Assembly: GCA_905221605.1 (NCBI GenBank)
Contig: CAJNDS010000058.1
Span: forward strand, 417,501-481,500
Length of the DNA: 64,000 nucleotides
From: Symbiodinium natans
Lineage: Eukaryota > Sar > Dinophyceae > Suessiales > Symbiodiniaceae
Reading direction: 5' to 3'
The first letter of the stretch is position 1; every line of letters starts with the position of its first letter. The notes beneath the pieces are model-generated. The model ran no database searches and was not told where the DNA came from. It saw only the letters and a program-made list of their open reading frames with translations. Positions 47,200 through 56,949 of the stretch are shown here, one piece after another. The translations under genes were made by a program, and so were the position numbers.

Positions 47200-49023
47200 A
47201 CCCTGCCCTTCAGCAGAAACGACACCGACAACACCTTGCACACCCTGGTGCTCTCCTACACTCACAGGCGCTACAGGGGCAGAGTCTCCAGATCCAGACC
47301 CTCCACCTTCACTAAAGGGGGCTAAAGGAACCACGCTTGCGACTCCGCCACTGGAAGGTGACAGCCACACGCCAACTTTGTAAAGACCCTTCGTCTCTTC
47401 CATCCAGATCTTCCCACAACCCTTTGGTTGGATGTAGCTGTTCCCTTCCTCGAAGTGACAGATGCCACCTTTGCTACAAACATCCGACACAGCAAGCAGC
47501 GGTTTGTGTATATCGGCCACTGCGGAAGAAAACGAAACAGCTACCCCAGAGTCCGTGAATGCCCTTAGCTTCTTACAGCCTTGGTCCGAAACCGTGTGGC
47601 CAGTTGCAGTTTTAAACTGCCGACCAAGCTTGCTCGTCTCACTCACTTGGACAGGCTCTTTCGGCGCAATGCATGGCGGAATTGCAGTAGACCCGGCTCC
47701 GGAATCAACAGTGAGCTCCACGCGCGACCAACCTTGCTGAACAGTGTGCCAGGACTGGGAAGCAACAAACTGATGGTCACCATCCACGTGCGCGAGGTCT
47801 ACTTCAAAACCGCCAGCTTCAACCGGCTCTTGCTGCTGAGGGGACTCATCCAACGTGTTCAAGCTCTTGTCCTTGCCCTTCGCAGACTTAGATTTAGACT
47901 TAGACTTGCCTTTGCTTTTGGGTGCTTTGTCAGGGTACTTGTCCCAACAGTCAGCCTCCTTGTGGCCTTGTCGATGACAGAAGTTGCAGTTACCAGTAAA
48001 CTTCTGAGACTTCCCTTTGCCACTAGGAGTCTTGCCATGTGGGTTCGGAGCACCTTTTCCTTTTCCTTTGGAAAAGGAAGCAAGCAAAGAGCTCAACTCC
48101 TCAACAGACTTGACACCAAGCTGTGCGAGACTACCGATGTCCATAGGCACGGGCCCTGTGGAGGATGAAGAAAGCGACTGCGAGGACTGCGACGCTAGTT
48201 GGGTCTGAGCTTGCAGTTCAAGAAAGTGCACAACCTCCGCACGTGCCTTTTCATACGTGTCGAAACTTTTCAAGTTCAACTGCATGTGTGTCTTCAAGGG
48301 ATCTACCAACATCTTCAACAGCATCACGCGCTTGAAGCCATCAGACAGTGTGTCTAACGTGCGTGTTTCGTGCTTGGTCATCATTTCTTCCCTACGCTCC
48401 AACTCGGCAAGAATCTCCGTAGGGTTAGTGCTGGAGAAAGGACCCAGGTTCACTATCTGCGTTAGCAAAGAAAGATCTGTCTCCTCTGACTGGGGATCAA
48501 ACCGATGACACAAGCGACGAAACGCGTCCAAACCAGCACTCGGCCCTTTGAAACTCTTCTCTACAACAGCAAAAGCTTTACCTTCACAAACGGAGAGAAG
48601 AGTTGCATTCAAATGGGCAGATATCCGCTCAGCATCCGGATGTTTGCTGGTCAAACTCTGAAAACGTGCAGCATCTACAACTGAGGTTTCGTCGTCAAGA
48701 ACATCCGTCAGCAACTTTTCGGCCGACTTGAATGCGGTTTGCACCCAGTTGACGTACTTGAGCTTCCAAACCCTGAAATCTTTTTCAGCTACTTTGTCCG
48801 TCAACTTTTCAGGCTGCCCAACACCGCGAACGTCTACAAGGCTACCCAGTCTTTGCTCACCAGAGGAACTCAACTTGCCTAGCGCTTGCGTGAAATGCTG
48901 ATGCTGCGCAGTCAGTGCTTGCTGCATCACTTGTATCCTCTGCTCGTGGGACTCCTGCTGCTGTTGCAGCAGCTGCTGGGTTTGAGATTGCAACGCTTGG
49001 ATGAGCTGTTGCATCTCCGACAT
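47161..49023 (-). CDS. gag-pro: Copia Gag-protease
   Basis: The frame is open from 49149 (662 codons). The first 14 codons lie inside the LTR and the next few in the primer-binding site, so I choose the ATG at 49023 (residue 43 of the long frame). Numbering from the long frame: residues 47-90 are Gln-rich and likely coiled coil; about 100-320 resemble a Copia Gag core (UBN2-like). Residues 360-383 and 410-428 are GK/SK-rich basic tracts. A zinc knuckle C-x2-C-x4-H-x4-C is formed by Cys388, Cys391, His396 and Cys401. The aspartic protease starts near 475 with the catalytic DSGAGST (Asp482). The frame terminates at TAA 47161, 12 codons after a slippery heptamer, so Gag-protease would be the main product and integrase-RT the minor -1 product. 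Confidence 0.92.
   Translation of the reverse strand: MSEMQQLIQALQSQTQQLLQQQQESHEQRIQVMQQALTAQHQHFTQALGKLSSSGEQRLGSLVDVRGVGQPEKLTDKVAEKDFRVWKLKYVNWVQTAFKSAEKLLTDVLDDETSVVDAARFQSLTSKHPDAERISAHLNATLLSVCEGKAFAVVEKSFKGPSAGLDAFRRLCHRFDPQSEETDLSLLTQIVNLGPFSSTNPTEILAELERREEMMTKHETRTLDTLSDGFKRVMLLKMLVDPLKTHMQLNLKSFDTYEKARAEVVHFLELQAQTQLASQSSQSLSSSSTGPVPMDIGSLAQLGVKSVEELSSLLASFSKGKGKGAPNPHGKTPSGKGKSQKFTGNCNFCHRQGHKEADCWDKYPDKAPKSKGKSKSKSKSAKGKDKSLNTLDESPQQQEPVEAGGFEVDLAHVDGDHQFVASQSWHTVQQGWSRVELTVDSGAGSTAIPPCIAPKEPVQVSETSKLGRQFKTATGHTVSDQGCKKLRAFTDSGVAVSFSSAVADIHKPLLAVSDVCSKGGICHFEEGNSYIQPKGCGKIWMEETKGLYKVGVWLSPSSGGVASVVPLAPFSEGGGSGSGDSAPVAPVSVGEHQGVQGVVGVVSAEGQGFRRQVVSWGTTL
47197..47203 (-). promoter_or_regulatory. 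Candidate -1 ribosomal frameshift site GGGUUUC
   Basis: On the minus strand the gag-pro codons read CAG GGT TTC, so G GGU UUC is in the exact X XXY YYZ phase required for simultaneous -1 slippage. After slippage the frame continues into the integrase without a stop. A possible hairpin follows about 12 nt later (GTGTC pairing with GACAC across a 9-nt loop), but it is weak. Confidence 0.6.
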
Positions 49024-49091
49024 TCTGAAACTGGGTGTGACAAGGTTTCGGCTCACGTGCTTTTCAGGTTTCCCAAAGGAACTCAACCAGA

Positions 49092-49105
49092 GCTCCGCAC
49101 TACCA
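49092..49105 (-). other. Primer-binding site
   Basis: Directly after the 5' LTR the minus strand reads TGGTAGTGCGGAGC, starting with the TGG that matches a tRNA CCA end. The matching tRNA acceptor would have an A1-U72 pair, as in eukaryotic initiator tRNA-Met, the usual Copia primer. The rest of the stem differs from the plant and animal sequences I know. Confidence 0.65.
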
Positions 49106-49263
49106 TGTTGCGGACTTTTAGTCGCGATCTGAGCCCTGCAGGTTTGCATGGATGCACATTACAAATCAAGATTTAATTAAGTCAACTCCAAACTCTCATT
49201 CTGGAAAAGAGGCAACGAAGAACATGTGCAGCTAAGGTACCTGAGACGGGAGGGTTTTCAACA
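49106..49263 (-). repeat. Copia 5' LTR
   Basis: 158 bp, identical to 43583-43740. It should hold the promoter of the element. It also contributes an ATG in frame with gag (49149). Confidence 0.95.
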
Positions 49264-50560
49264 ACAACAGAGAACAAAAAGGAAAAGATAGGATGAAGGC
49301 AGATGGTGGGGACAGGAAGGGAGAACTCCTCTTTCGCTCGGCTCACACGTTTTCTCTTCCCTTGCCTTCATCCTCTGCTCTTCTCCCTTTTCTCTTCATA
49401 AGAAGAAAGGACAAATGAAAGGAACCGAAAGCTCAGGGAAAGCAAGACGCCCTCGCTCTCATCATCTGCCCCTTCCTCGACTTCATTGCTCTATTCCTTG
49501 TTCTTCTCTCCTGTCTCATTGGTGATCAGTGATAAACCAAGACGAGCTTGCCGTTCTTTCATTTTCTTTTTCTGGTGGAAAGCTAAGAAGCAGGAAGGAG
49601 AGGAAGGAAAGTGGAGAAATAGAAAGAGAAGCAAGAACGGAAAGAACAATACGCAGAAATGACAGAGAGGAAGGGAGAACTGCAAGCCCAGCAGAAGAAG
49701 ATAGAGAGAGAGAGAGAGAAGAGATGAAGATAAGATAAGGGTGAAAAGGTGAAAAGAATGAAAACAAAAATCTAACAGCAAAGTAGCTAAACAAAACCTT
49801 CTGGCCTACCCCCTCAACTCTAAACCACCCTAAACCCTCGGTACATTGAGATATAACGGCACAGTTCCCGTAGCATGCTATATCAGAAACCATTTATTCC
49901 TACGAGACGTACAACCGCCTAAAACACGGTGACAAAAAATAAAACAGCGAGGCATCTGAAAAGACTTTCTGGCCTTCCCCTTCAACTCTAAACCACTAAA
50001 CCCTCGCTATATAAAGGCTTAACAGCACAGTTCCCGTAGCACGCTATGTCATTTCTTCTTACGAGACGCACAACATAAACCAAGGTTTCGTATACTTTTT
50101 GTAGTCAGGATGTGATATCCTGTTGCTTTGGACGAGTATTACGTAAGACTTTAAGCGCCTGTGGGTCTTGCGGATAATTGGAGAATAAGCATCATCCTTG
50201 ACAAATGATAACCATGATGGGAGACCTGTGGGAAGCATTGAGAATGAAAAAGCAAGATACTTGCGAGCAATTACTTGCAGCCTGTTGGAAGGTCTCAGGA
50301 AATCGCGAAAGGACATTTGCTCACAGTATTCTCGTGTCCCTGGGGCTTAAAGTAAATGATTTTCCGCATTACCCTATGCGCTCGAATACTTCTGAGTCTC
50401 ATGGTTCGTTCTCCGCTATCGGTATTTGATACGCCATACATTTATCCTATATACACACTTGATGTGGGCACCTATTCTACGTACTTTCTCTTTGCGTTTT
50501 GCTGACTGAGAGATGTTTTCGGGTGTGAAAAGGCCTTACGCGCCAACATCTGCTTCTGGA
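49264..50560. other. Purine/pyrimidine-rich DNA and a direct repeat
   Basis: 49264-49800 alternates C/T-rich and A/G-rich stretches and gives only low-complexity frames. 49801-49914 and 49969-50074 are a diverged direct repeat, sharing CTGGCCT, CAACTCTAAACCAC, GCACAGTTCCCGTAGCA and TACGAGACG, with about 168 bp between starts. 50075-50560 is unique. Confidence 0.7.
50205..50429 (+). CDS. Small hypothetical ORF
   Basis: A 74-codon ATG-to-TGA frame in unique, non-repetitive sequence. The predicted product (74 residues) is mixed in composition, with segments such as DLWEALRMKKQDTCEQLLAA that would form an amphipathic helix. No signal peptide, membrane segment or known motif. A minus-strand frame of 85 codons (50316-50059) overlaps, and either, both or neither may be real. 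No supporting neighbour. Low confidence. Confidence 0.2.
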   Translation: MITMMGDLWEALRMKKQDTCEQLLAACWKVSGNRERTFAHSILVSLGLKVNDFPHYPMRSNTSESHGSFSAIGI

Positions 50561-50607
50561 CAACAAAGTAGAGATAATATGTTTTGTGAAGGGGGGGCCA
50601 AGACAGT

Positions 50608-50737
50608 GCTTAATCGGCCCTGGGTTTGACGATTGAAGATTGAAGACGCCGGGGAACTCTCCCCGGATTGAAGATGCTCCGGGGAGAGTTCCCGGGCATC
50701 TTCAATCTTCAACCTTCAAACACAGGGCCGATTAAGC
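50608..50737. repeat. Strong hairpin, arms of about 59 bp
   Basis: The left arm 50608-50666 (GCTTAATCGGCCCTGGGTTT ... CTCTCCCCGG) is complementary, with few mismatches, to 50679-50737 (CCGGGGAGAGTTCCCGGGCA ... GGGCCGATTAAGC). The loop is only about 12 bases. Confidence 0.85.
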
Positions 50738-51062
50738 GCTCCACCTGCTGCTTAATCGGCCCTTGGATTGAAGATTGAAGATTGAATATGCCGGGGAACT
50801 CTGCCAGGAGTATCTTCAACCCCAGACCCCTGCCGATTGAGCACTTCATCTGCCTAGTCGGCCCAGGGTTGAGAATCCAGGATTGAAGGTGCTCCGGGGA
50901 GAGTTCCCGGGCATGTTCAATCTTCAAACCCAGGGCCGATTAAGCAGGCGGAGCGCTCAATCGGCCTTGAGGCCGAAGGATCAGGATTGAAGATTCTCGG
51001 GGAGAGTTCCCCGGCATCGTCAACCCGATTAAGCAGCTGGAGCGCTTACTCGGCCCTGGGGT
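50738..51062. repeat. Further degenerate copies of the hairpin module
   Basis: The same words (GATTGAAGAT, GGGGAGAGTTCCC, GGCCGATTAAGC and their complements) recur about every 110-120 bp, in partly decayed order, around 50749-50860, 50862-50945 and 50965-51060. Several alternative foldings are possible. Confidence 0.75.
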
Positions 51063-51751
51063 CCAGTAGTTCAATATTTCATATGCTCTGCTAAAGTCTG
51101 TAGAATTTTCAAGCCCCCCTCCCAAAGACCCATCTGTATTTTGGTGTTTGGGATACCGTAAGCCAAAGCTAAATGAAAGGGAAGAAGTCCCTTTTTCCTC
51201 TGCCAATCTTCTTCCTCCCACTCCTCTCTTCCTCTCCTATTCCTTTCTTAGCATAGAGCATGGAGTGATGAGAGGGAAGGGGTGAAAGCGGATGAGAAAA
51301 GTGACAGAGAGGGCAGGGCGAAATCTTCATTTCCTTGCCTTTTTCGTCCCTCTCACCTCTCCTTCTCATCGTTCTCTTGCTTTCTCGTTTGAGAAGGATG
51401 TGGACAGGGCATGGAACAAGGCGAGGGAAGGGGGGGGGGGGCGAAATCGAGTGAGAAAGGATGGAACAAGGAAGAAATGAGGAAAAATGGACAGGACAGG
51501 TCAGGTGTTTGGTTTGGCGACTATACACGTACCTGGACCAGCAGAGCGACAAGCCCAAACCAAAGAGAAAAAGCAAATCCAAATCGCCCACCTCCCGCTC
51601 ACCCATCTGAAAAAAAACAACAAAAATGCATCCGTAGCGAGTGTTCGCCTACGGTCAAATCGATCTACAGAGGTCCCGGCACATCCCTTGTCGAACAGGC
51701 AAAAAAGCAGAAACATAGCAAGGGGGGGTCGGGCTTGCCATTGGTGTTGGC

Positions 51752-52231
51752 ATGTGGCCAAAACACCGCCACAAGGGGATCGTGTCCCCCTGCACCCTTC
51801 GGCTAGTCGTGCCAGCCAATCCCTTGACAGGCAAAATCCGACCGCGACGTATCGACGCCTCCCCCCGCCACGAACCCGCCTTTTTCGTAGAAGCTGTCAA
51901 CAGGCCCGATTTCGCCGATTCCGAACCGGCTGAAAACGACGACACACTCGCAACAGCATGTGAACAAGCGAGTGAGGGTACTCTGGGTGTGAAGTTACCG
52001 CAAAAACCTCGAGAAGAACTTGACCGAGAGTATCTTCGTCCGACAGCCCACCCAGGAAGCTGCCCGACACGACACCGCTTCGAGAGAAGGCGGCGAAGGC
52101 ACTCCATGAGCACCCCCCCCAACACCTTCCCCCGAACAAAGAAACCCAATGGCACGGGACCAGTGGAGCAAGACCGCAAGAGTGCGGATGCCGTTAAGAG
52201 AATTGGCGGCACTCTCACCCCATCAGTATAA
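51752..52231 (+). CDS. Hypothetical 159-aa ORF in unit X
   Basis: The product would be hydrophilic, with acidic residues in the middle and a basic RRRRR patch near residue 115, and no membrane segment or known motif. The duplicate at 53729-54208 has the same length and differs at one or two residues. The longest overlapping minus-strand frame (52275-51655) is a rival. The ORF ends at the TATAAAAG box, which would not fit this box being its own promoter. Weakly supported. Confidence 0.2.
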   Translation: MWPKHRHKGIVSPCTLRLVVPANPLTGKIRPRRIDASPRHEPAFFVEAVNRPDFADSEPAENDDTLATACEQASEGTLGVKLPQKPREELDREYLRPTAHPGSCPTRHRFERRRRRHSMSTPPNTFPRTKKPNGTGPVEQDRKSADAVKRIGGTLTPSV

Positions 52232-52234
52232 AAG
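52227..52234 (+). promoter_or_regulatory. TATAAAAG box in unit X, copy 1
   Basis: A consensus TATA element in a GC-rich context (CATCAGTATAAAAGGCCCAC). Transcription would run right into the pyrimidine-rich half of the unit. No downstream gene is recognised. The same box is at 54204-54211 in copy 2. Confidence 0.3.
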
Positions 52235-53728
52235 GCCCACCAAACTGTAACCAACCAAAGTGACAAAGGTGACACCCCTCAGTGTATGGAGTTGGTCTCA
52301 GTAGGGGCACTACCTTACCCCTAGCTGAGTCCCTTCCCTCGCCCACGTGGAGGACTCCGCCGTCGGGGTGAGGAAACATGGCTCAGAAGAGGAAGCGAGA
52401 GATACCCTATCCCATCCCAATGTTGCTATATCTCAGGGGCCTCCCGAATGCAGGGGCCTTTAGAGGCTAGAGCTTCCAGTAGCATCCAACCCTCCCTCCC
52501 AGCTCGACATGAGACATTGCCTCTCCTCCCCTCCCCTCACCTCTTCCTTTCCTCGCAGAAAGAGACAGACCATAGTCCGCAATCTTATAATGCCCTTCAT
52601 TCTCCTTGCTTAAGCTTGCCTTTTCTATCTCCCTACTTAATGGCAAAAGGAACAGAAGAGGAAAGGCTCATGGGCTGGACACGAGAAAAGCGAGAGCGGG
52701 GTCAAGGAGGAGAACGAACATGGAAAAGAAAGGAAGGAGAGCTAGAGGGAAGATAGAGAGATAGAGAGGAGAAATGAAGGACAAAGACCGTGGAAGAAAG
52801 GCGTGACCAATGCTCGGGACATAAGTGTAAGGGGTGAGGAAAAGGAACAGTGGATAACAAAAACAAGTGTCCTGCTTGACCCCTTTTTGTTCTCCAAGCG
52901 GCCCTCTTTTCACCATCGCTTCCTTCTTCCTCTCCTTCATTGTTTTTGTTTCCTTCACCCTGTTCCCCTATCTGTCGCTCTTCCACTGTCTTCCTTCTTC
53001 CTCTTCTCCCTAATTGTTGTCTCCTTCTCTTTGCTTCTCTATCTGTCTCCATCTCTCTCACTCCGGTGCTCCCCGGCGTTTTCTGTTCAATTGCTCATCC
53101 TTTCTGACTTTACGAGGCGGACCCTGTACAAACGATGGGTCCTGTTCTGGACATGGTCCCGCACTGCCTCTTTCCACACACTCCAATCTTCTTCCTCCCA
53201 CTCCTCTCTTCCTCTCCTATTCCTTTCTTAGCATAGAGCATGGAGTGATGAGAGGGAAGGGGTGAAAGCGGGTGAGAAAAGTGACAGAGAGGGCAGGGCG
53301 AAATCTTCATTTCCTTGCCTTTTTCGTCCCTCTCACCTCTCCTTCTCATCGTTCTCTTGCTTTCTCGTTTGAGAAGGATGTGGACAGGGCATGGAACAAG
53401 GCGAGGGAAGGGGGGGGGGCGAAATCGAGTGAGAAAGGATGGAACAAGGAAGAAATGAAGAAAAATGGACAGGACAGGTCAGGTGTTTGGTTTGGCGACT
53501 ATACACGTACCTGGACCAGCAGAGCGACAAGCCCAAACCAAAGGAAAAAGCAAATCCAAATCGCCCACCTCCCGCTCACCCATCTGAAAAAAAACAACAA
53601 AAATGCATCCGTAGCGAGTGTTCGCCTACGGTCAAATCGATCTACAGAGGTCCCGGCACATCCCTTGTCGAACAGGCAAAAAAGCAGAAACATAGCAAGG
53701 GGGGGTCGGGCTTGCCATTGGTGTTGGC

Positions 53729-54208
53729 ATGTGGCCAAAACACCGCCGCAAGGGGATCGTGTCCCCCTGCACCCTTCGGCTAGTCGTGCCAGCCAATCCC
53801 TTGACAGGCAAAATCCGACCACGACGTATCGACGCCTCCCCCCGCCACGAACCCGCCTTTTTCGTAGAAGCTGTCAACAGGCCCGATTTCGCCGATTCCG
53901 AACCGGCTGAAAACGACGACACACTCGCAACAGCATGTGAACAAGCGAGTGAGGGTACTCTGGGTGTGAAGTTACCGCAAAAACCTCGAGAAGAACTTGA
54001 CCGAGAGTATCTTCGTCCGACAGCCCACCCAGGAAGCTGCCCGACACGACACCGCTTCGAGAGAAGGCGGCGAAGGCACTCCATGAGCACCCCCCCCAAC
54101 ACCTTCCCCCGAACAAAGAAACCCAATGGCACGGGACCAGTGGAGCAAGACCGCAAGAGTGCGGATGCCGTTAAGAGAATTGGCGGCACTCTCACCCCAT
54201 CAGTATAA
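53729..54208 (+). CDS. Hypothetical 159-aa ORF in unit X, copy 2
   Basis: Duplicate of 51752-52231 with the frame kept. See that entry for composition and doubts. Confidence 0.2.
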   Translation: MWPKHRRKGIVSPCTLRLVVPANPLTGKIRPRRIDASPRHEPAFFVEAVNRPDFADSEPAENDDTLATACEQASEGTLGVKLPQKPREELDREYLRPTAHPGSCPTRHRFERRRRRHSMSTPPNTFPRTKKPNGTGPVEQDRKSADAVKRIGGTLTPSV

Positions 54209-54211
54209 AAG
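54204..54211 (+). promoter_or_regulatory. TATAAAAG box in unit X, copy 2
   Basis: Same context as at 52227. Confidence 0.3.
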
Positions 54212-56234
54212 GCCCACCAAACTGTAACCAACCAAAGTGACAAAGGTGACACCCCTCAGGGTATGGAGTTGGTCTCAGTAGGGGCACTACCTTACCCCTA
54301 GCTGAGTCCCTTCCCTCGCCCACGTGGAGGACTCCGCCGTCGGGGTGAGGAAACATGGCTCAGAAGAGGAAGCGAGAGATACCCTATCCCATCCCAATGT
54401 TGCTATATCTCAGGGGCCTCCCGAATGCAGGGGCCTTTAGAGGCTAGAGCTTCCAGTAGCATCCAACCCTCCCTCCCAGCTCGACATGAGACATTGCCTC
54501 TCCTCCCCTCCCCTCACCTCTTCCTTTCCTCGGACCATAGTCCGCAATCTTATAATGCCCTTCATTCTCCTTGCTTAAGCTTGCCTTTTCTATCTCCCTA
54601 CTTAATGGCAAAAGGAACAGAAGAGGAAAGGCTCATGGGCTGGACACGAGAAAAGCGAGAGCGGGGTCAAGGAGGAGAACGAACATGGAAAAGAAAGGAA
54701 GGAGAGCTAGAGGGAAGATAGAGAGATAGAGAGGAGAAATGAAGGACAAAGACCGTGGAAGAAAGGCGTGAGCAATGCTCGGGACACAAGTGTAAGGGGT
54801 GAGGAAAAGGAACAGTGGATAACAAAAACAAGTGTCCTGCTTGACCCCTTTTTGTTCTCCAAGCGGCCCTCTTTTCACCATCGCTTCCTTCTTCCTCTCC
54901 TTCATTGTTTTTGTTTCCTTCACCCTGTTCCCCTATCTGTCGCTCTTCCACTGTCTTCCTTCTTCCTCTTCTCCCTAATTGTTGTCTCCTTCTCTTTGCT
55001 TCTCTATCTGTCTCCATCTCTCTCACTCCGGTGCTCCCCGGCGTTTTTTGTTCAATTGCTCATCCTTTCTGACTTTACGAGGCGGACCCTGTACAAACGA
55101 TGGGTCCTGTTCTGGACATGGTCCCGCACTGCCTCTTTCCACACACTCCAAACCCCTCTGAGCCGCCCCAAGAGTTTCGGGCGGCCTTCAGAGAGCGTCT
55201 CCCAGGGGCCTCCAAGAGCCCCCATATTGCCAAGAAGAAAAACCACACAGAGACATGTAGAGAAGTAGTTACGAGGAGCTGGAGAAGTCCTCCTTCCATC
55301 ATATCATTCCCTTCATTCTCCTTGCTTAACCTTGCCCTTCTTCTACCCCCCCCCTACTTAATGACAAAAGGAACAGAGGAAGAAAGGGCCGCAAAAGGGA
55401 CACAAGAAAGGGAGAGTGCAGAAAGCGGGCGCACGAAGAGCGAAAACGAAAGGAAGGAGAAAGAAAGCTTCTTAAAGACAATAGCATTCCGAAGAACAAC
55501 GAAATCCTGTCATTTATTGAAATACTGGATGGACTCGTTGATTCCTTTTCAAATGAAGGGTTCTATCGTTCACGGTGTTCCTTAGAACAGGAGGGCCTTT
55601 CAGGACAACGCCCTCATCTGTATTCAACATAGGCAGGGCTACCTCTGATTAAGAATACACGGAACGGTTCATTCTAAGAAAATAAACTCTCTCATTTCAA
55701 TCGGAGCGGACGGACCCACTCATCTATCAAGCAAAAGAGCCGAAAGCATTTGGGAGGAATTAAAATACGAATGAGGGGCTATCGCAGTATCCTTTTGTCT
55801 TCTGACACGGATTCTTTGACAGAAGGGGTTCCTGCCTCTTGTTTCTTTCAAGAAAGGGAGGCTTTCGAGTGGCAAGGGGCGAACTCACGCCCACCCCAGT
55901 CTTTGGGGCCACTCTGAAAACAGCTTGGAGAGGACAGTTGCTGCTTCTCTCTCCTTTTTCTGTTTCTCTATCTCTTGCTCCGTGTCTGTCGTTCTCCTTC
56001 CCTCCTTCTGCGAATCTGCTTCTTTCAATATCCACCAGGGCCCCGCCGTTTTCGGGTTCCTTGAAGGGGCTCCCTGAAAGGGCCTCCCAAGGGTTTGAGA
56101 GAAGACTGCGAAAGGGCAAAAGGGGACACTTCTTGAAGGATGTTGAATGGCAAGTAAAAAACGGGAGGGGCGAGGAGGAAAGAGGAAAGAACAAGAAGAA
56201 GGAAGAGGGGAAGAGAAAGGAATGATGGCAGGAA

Positions 56235-56365
56235 GGAGGGAAGGAGGCAGAGAAGGAGAGAGACAGAGAGAGACAGAGACAGAGAGAGAGAGCGAGAGAG
56301 AGAGCGAGAGAGGGAGAGACAGAGAGAAAGCGAGAGCGAAAGAGAAAAAGATGGAGAGAGATACG
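56235..56365. repeat. (GA)n-rich tract, copy 1
   Basis: Purine-only stretch of GAGA/GACAGA/GCGAGA units, longer in copy 2 (58297-58445). A frameless repeat that creates R/E-rich phantom ORFs. Confidence 0.9.
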
Positions 56366-56695
56366 ATGAATAAAAGAACCACACTGAGCTATTTAAAGGG
56401 TGTTAAGTCTTTTAGAGAGCCCATAATTTGAACATTTTGAATAATTGAATTCAGGTCTTCATTTTTTATAGTATTTTGAATTCAGGTCTTCATTTTTTCA
56501 TAATATTTGGGAGGCTCAAGATATCACATTGGGCGCAATCACTGTAACTGAACGATGCAAACAGTTTTAGTTATGGTTACCGCAAAATATTAAACTGTAG
56601 GGTGGAGACCAGAGACCTCAATCATACGATTTGTTTACAAAAATGCACTTCTTGTAGCCTGGTAAAGATCTTGAAGCATTGAAAAAGTAAGACTG

Positions 56696-56754
56696 CAACA
56701 ACGTTAAGGAACGTTGTTGTTTTGCAAAACCTTAAAGCACCATCATTGCTTTAA
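56696..56754. ncRNA. Pair of adjacent perfect hairpins
   Basis: Hairpin 1: CAACAACGTT (56696-56705), loop AAGG, AACGTTGTTG (56710-56719). Hairpin 2: TTAAAGCA (56732-56739), 7-base loop, TGCTTTAA (56747-56754). Both are perfect and are conserved at 58782-58839 in copy 2. This could be a small structured RNA or DNA hairpins. No known RNA family recognised and no transcript evidence, so the RNA label is tentative. Confidence 0.25.
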
Positions 56755-56949
56755 CGAAAAGGTTCGATTTGAACCTTGATATGTCCTCAACATCAAAAAA
56801 ACGAAAGGTTTGTTTATCAACCTGGTGCGCCTGCATTTTTGCGTAAACCCTAGTGTGTCCTAAACTTCAAAAACGACGGGATTTTTGTAAGCCTGGGTGT
56901 GCCCCCATCCTCGAAAACGAAGGTGTGTTTGTAAACACGTTCAAGCGAA
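56755..56949. repeat. Degenerate minisatellite of about 46 bp, copy 1
   Basis: Repeats of a unit like TAAACCCTAGTGTGTCCT, then AACTTCAAAAACGA, then GGGATTTTTG, with strong drift. The unit carries one CCCTA, suggesting a distant telomeric origin. The copy at 58845-59115 extends further. Confidence 0.65.

Larger units (their letters stand above)
43583..49263 (-). mobile_element. Complete Ty1/Copia LTR retrotransposon (5681 bp)
   Basis: The element is bounded by two identical 158-bp LTRs (TGTTG...CAACA) and a 5-bp target duplication. Reading leftward from the right LTR there is a primer-binding site, then Gag with a zinc knuckle, protease, integrase, RT and RNase H, a purine-rich tract and the second LTR. 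Integrase before RT is diagnostic of Copia rather than Gypsy. LTR identity points to a very recent insertion. The coding region occupies three frames, each -1 relative to the previous one. One change is probably translational; the other is probably a mutation or sequence error. Long antisense frames are shadows of these genes. Confidence 0.95.
51203..53182. repeat. 1.98-kb tandem unit X, copy 1
   Basis: Begins CCAATCTTCTTCCTCCCACT. Pyrimidine-rich at both ends with a GC-rich centre (51600-52400). The centre is open on the plus strand for 159 codons (51752-52231) and on the minus strand for 206 codons. Both survive in copy 2, but the copies are too similar to tell coding from neutral. A TATAAAAG box follows at 52227. 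No known protein family recognised. Confidence 0.85.
53183..55150. repeat. 1.98-kb tandem unit X, copy 2
   Basis: Nearly identical to copy 1, with a shorter G run near 53411 and a deletion of about 13 bp near 54532 (AGAAAGAGACAG missing). At its right end (55150) it passes into different sequence (AACCCCTCTGAGCC). Confidence 0.85.
54888..56949. repeat. 2.06-kb tandem unit Y, copy 1
   Basis: Starts inside unit X copy 2 (the last about 260 bp of X are the first part of Y), then continues with its own sequence. Contains a (GA)n tract at about 56235-56365, an AT-rich segment from 56430, two adjacent hairpins (56696-56754) and a degenerate minisatellite up to 56949. Overlapping frames are low-complexity or broken between copies. 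No gene called. Confidence 0.85.

Noticed and set aside
43986-49176. Plus-strand frames up to 195 codons opposite the Copia genes
   Set aside because: Antisense shadows; all recognised motifs are on the minus strand.
43583-49263. Gypsy or DIRS retrotransposon
   Set aside because: Integrase precedes RT, the RT has Copia-type motifs (HGDD, YGTRDA, ADMFTK), and the LTR ends and 5-bp duplication fit Copia.
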